Source: Winogradskyella arenosi (GTDB lineage: Bacteria; Bacteroidota; Bacteroidia; Flavobacteriales; Flavobacteriaceae). Taken from it: a stretch of DNA of 64,000 nt. A program made the translations under genes and the position numbers. The stretch lies in the NCBI RefSeq assembly GCF_003337305.1, contig NZ_QPJO01000003.1, forward strand, positions 1 through 64,000, written 5' to 3'. Below, in pieces: positions 62,494 through 64,000 of the stretch. Under the pieces are notes generated by a model. It did not search any database. It was not told the DNA's origin and saw only the letters and a program-made list of their open reading frames with translations. Positions within the stretch are counted from its first letter, which is position 1; every line of letters starts with the position of its first letter.

Positions 62494-64000
62494 TTATCGT
62501 TTTAAAGCAAAATGGCCTTTATACGTTTTTCGTTCTCCTGTAAGCGGTTCATTATACTCTACGGTAAACCAATAGTCACTAGACGGCATAGCCTCGTTAT
62601 TAAAAAAGCCATCCCAACCATTGCCTTCTGAGCTAATCTGTTTTAGGAGTTTTCCGTAGCGATTATAAATCATTATTTTGGCATCAGCACCTAATTGCGG
62701 AATATTCCATGTATCATGGTTACCATCTCCATTCGGTGTAAAATACACCGGGTAATCAATAATAAACTGGGTTTCTGACGTTAGTCCACATCCGTTCTTA
62801 TCTCTAGCCGTAATCTCATGTGTTCCGGCAGAAACATTAGTAAAGGTATTCTCATCTTGCCAAGGTCCGCCATCTAAACTGAACTCATAAACCCCAATTC
62901 CCGTTGCGGTCGCTTCAAGAATATGGTTTCCTGCAAAGGCTTGAGTCAGCAAGGCAACAGATAAACTTGGAGGCGCACTTTCTATGACTTCCATCGTTTC
63001 TGTACGCGAACATTGTGTCACCGTAGACGACGATACATCGGTGACCTGTACACTATAACTCCCTTCTTCTAAAGGCATATAATTAGGCGCCGTTGCTCCG
63101 GCAATTTCCACACCATTAAAGAACCAGACAAAATTATATTGATCTGCCGCTAAACCTGTGTCAATATTTAAAGGCGTTAAAGCTTCAGTACCGTTCGTAC
63201 TTAAACATAAGACATATGATGACTCTAAATTTAATTCTGGCAACTGATTAACTTGAAGTGTCACTTCTGCCAAAGCATAACAAATAGAAGTATCACCACC
63301 CGTTGTACTATCTGGCGTATCATTATCCACCCTAGCATAAAGTACTTGAGGATTGGTCACATTTTCATAAAGTGTAGATAATGGGTTCACGTTTAACTCC
63401 GCATCTTCTAGTGTCGTATAATAGCTTACACTATAGTTTGCGGGGTTTTGACTGTCTAACACTTCAGGATCTAAAGTTGTAAGATCAAATTGTGCACTAT
63501 CATTACTTGGATCTCCATCGGTGTCAACATCTAAATCACAAACTTCATATACAATAGGTACTGTATCGGGATTGGCTTGCGCCGACTCATGAACTTCAAT
63601 ATTAAAACTTTGTGTTGTTATCGCACAGCCGGTATCTACATTGGTAATGCTTACAAATATTTGTTGCGGATTACTAGTATTGGTATACGGTCCTATTAAA
63701 CTATTTGTACCTTGTTGCGCGTCTGCTAAGGTTTCATAATAGTCTACTACAAATTGATTAGGATTCTGACCGTTAAGTACCTCTGCATCTTTAGTTGTAA
63801 GGTCAAAACTGTCAAAGCCATCCGTAAATAATTCACATTGAATAAAATCGGTAACGGCAACGGCCTCTGGTAAGGCATGCAATACCAATCTAAAACTTAC
63901 AATGGTATAACAGCCCGAGGTATTATTATACACCCTAACATAGATCACTTGTGAGGTACTTGTATTTTCATATTGTGTAGGGTCTGCAATGGCAGCAGTT
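62494..64000 (-). CDS. Large secreted protein with type B T9SS (gliding-associated) C-terminal domain, 5' part missing
   Basis: The frame is open to the window edge, so only the C-terminal 502 or so residues are seen. Two or more similar segments of about 110 residues repeat the pattern CELFTDGFDSFDLTTKDAEV - PNQFVVDYYETLADAQ - NPQQIFVSITNVDTGC and CDLDVDTDGDPSNDSAQFDLTT - PANYSVSYYTTLEDAE - NPQVLYARVDND. An Ig-like stretch follows, and the end is the type B sorting domain: YFTPNGDGNHDTWNIPQLGADAKIMIYNRYGKLLKQIS, GWDGFFNNEAMPSSDYWFTVEY, ending GHFALKR. Such proteins are exported by the type IX system and often act as surface adhesins. Confidence 0.92.
   Translation of the reverse strand, partial: TAAIADPTQYENTSTSQVIYVRVYNNTSGCYTIVSFRLVLHALPEAVAVTDFIQCELFTDGFDSFDLTTKDAEVLNGQNPNQFVVDYYETLADAQQGTNSLIGPYTNTSNPQQIFVSITNVDTGCAITTQSFNIEVHESAQANPDTVPIVYEVCDLDVDTDGDPSNDSAQFDLTTLDPEVLDSQNPANYSVSYYTTLEDAELNVNPLSTLYENVTNPQVLYARVDNDTPDSTTGGDTSICYALAEVTLQVNQLPELNLESSYVLCLSTNGTEALTPLNIDTGLAADQYNFVWFFNGVEIAGATAPNYMPLEEGSYSVQVTDVSSSTVTQCSRTETMEVIESAPPSLSVALLTQAFAGNHILEATATGIGVYEFSLDGGPWQDENTFTNVSAGTHEITARDKNGCGLTSETQFIIDYPVYFTPNGDGNHDTWNIPQLGADAKIMIYNRYGKLLKQISSEGNGWDGFFNNEAMPSSDYWFTVEYNEPLTGERKTYKGHFALKR

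Noticed and set aside
1..64000. CRISPR arrays, insertion sequences, prophage or defence islands
   Set aside because: No regularly spaced repeats, transposase, integrase or defence-type genes were seen; the gene content is core chromosome.

Overview
The window is chromosomal DNA from a member of the Bacteroidetes, most likely a marine, carotenoid-pigmented, gliding Flavobacteriaceae. The grounds are an AT-rich genome, recurrent promoters of the form TTG-(17-21 nt)-TAnnTTTG (the Bacteroidetes -33/-7 type), few Shine-Dalgarno sequences, a two-subunit transketolase, LytTR and TPR-kinase signalling, FKBP-like lipoproteins with calcium repeats, and a type B T9SS (gliding) sorting domain at the right edge. 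It is mostly core genome: no insertion sequence, prophage, integrase or CRISPR array was seen.

Layout. 1-693 carries two tandem leftward promoters of stable-RNA type (their gene lies off the edge) and the thrS promoter. 694-4054 is the translation operon thrS-infC-rpmI-rplT, closed by a terminator; infC seems to start at a non-AUG codon. 4105-5307 holds a HAD phosphatase and YjbQ with overlapping 3' ends. 5807-9435 (minus) is a secreted protein of unknown role followed by a TPR histidine kinase and a LytTR regulator. 9535-12172 (minus) is an AI-2E-type permease and the replicative helicase dnaB. 12344-16502 (minus) is tgt-lptG-EamA-accA. 16831-19330 (plus) is split transketolase and an outer-membrane barrel. 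19642-22828 holds an FKBP-like lipoprotein, an S4 protein, a TPMT-type methyltransferase, a PRTase and shikimate kinase.

22902-27424 is the most distinctive part: a duplicated tRNA-Lys with its own promoters, tRNA-Leu, then an operon of a CarH-like MerR/B12-binding regulator with crtI, crtB and crtZ. Lycopene cyclase crtY sits 12.5 kb away at the end of an M1 peptidase-patatin operon, next to an SRPBCC gene whose upstream region shares a 10-mer with the regulator's own promoter. Together these genes predict phytoene to zeaxanthin, possibly under light/B12 control; crtE is not in the window.

28153-33435 (minus) is aconitases of both classes, side by side. 33812-38981 (minus) is three periplasmic foldase-type proteins plus a MoxR ATPase. 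44193-52813 contains recG, a small Pmp3/YqaE membrane protein, a secreted gene whose signal peptide is out of frame by one base at a nine-A tract, TlpA-type lipoproteins, pheT, and tpx behind a 24-bp perfect palindrome. 52821-60467 is envelope and cell-division genes (dgkA, M15 peptidase, ftsK, lolA, an extended lptF) and a ribB whose GTP cyclohydrolase II half has lost its metal ligands. 60464-64000 (minus) is a DegT aminotransferase, a nitroreductase and the C-terminal part of a large T9SS-secreted protein cut by the window edge.
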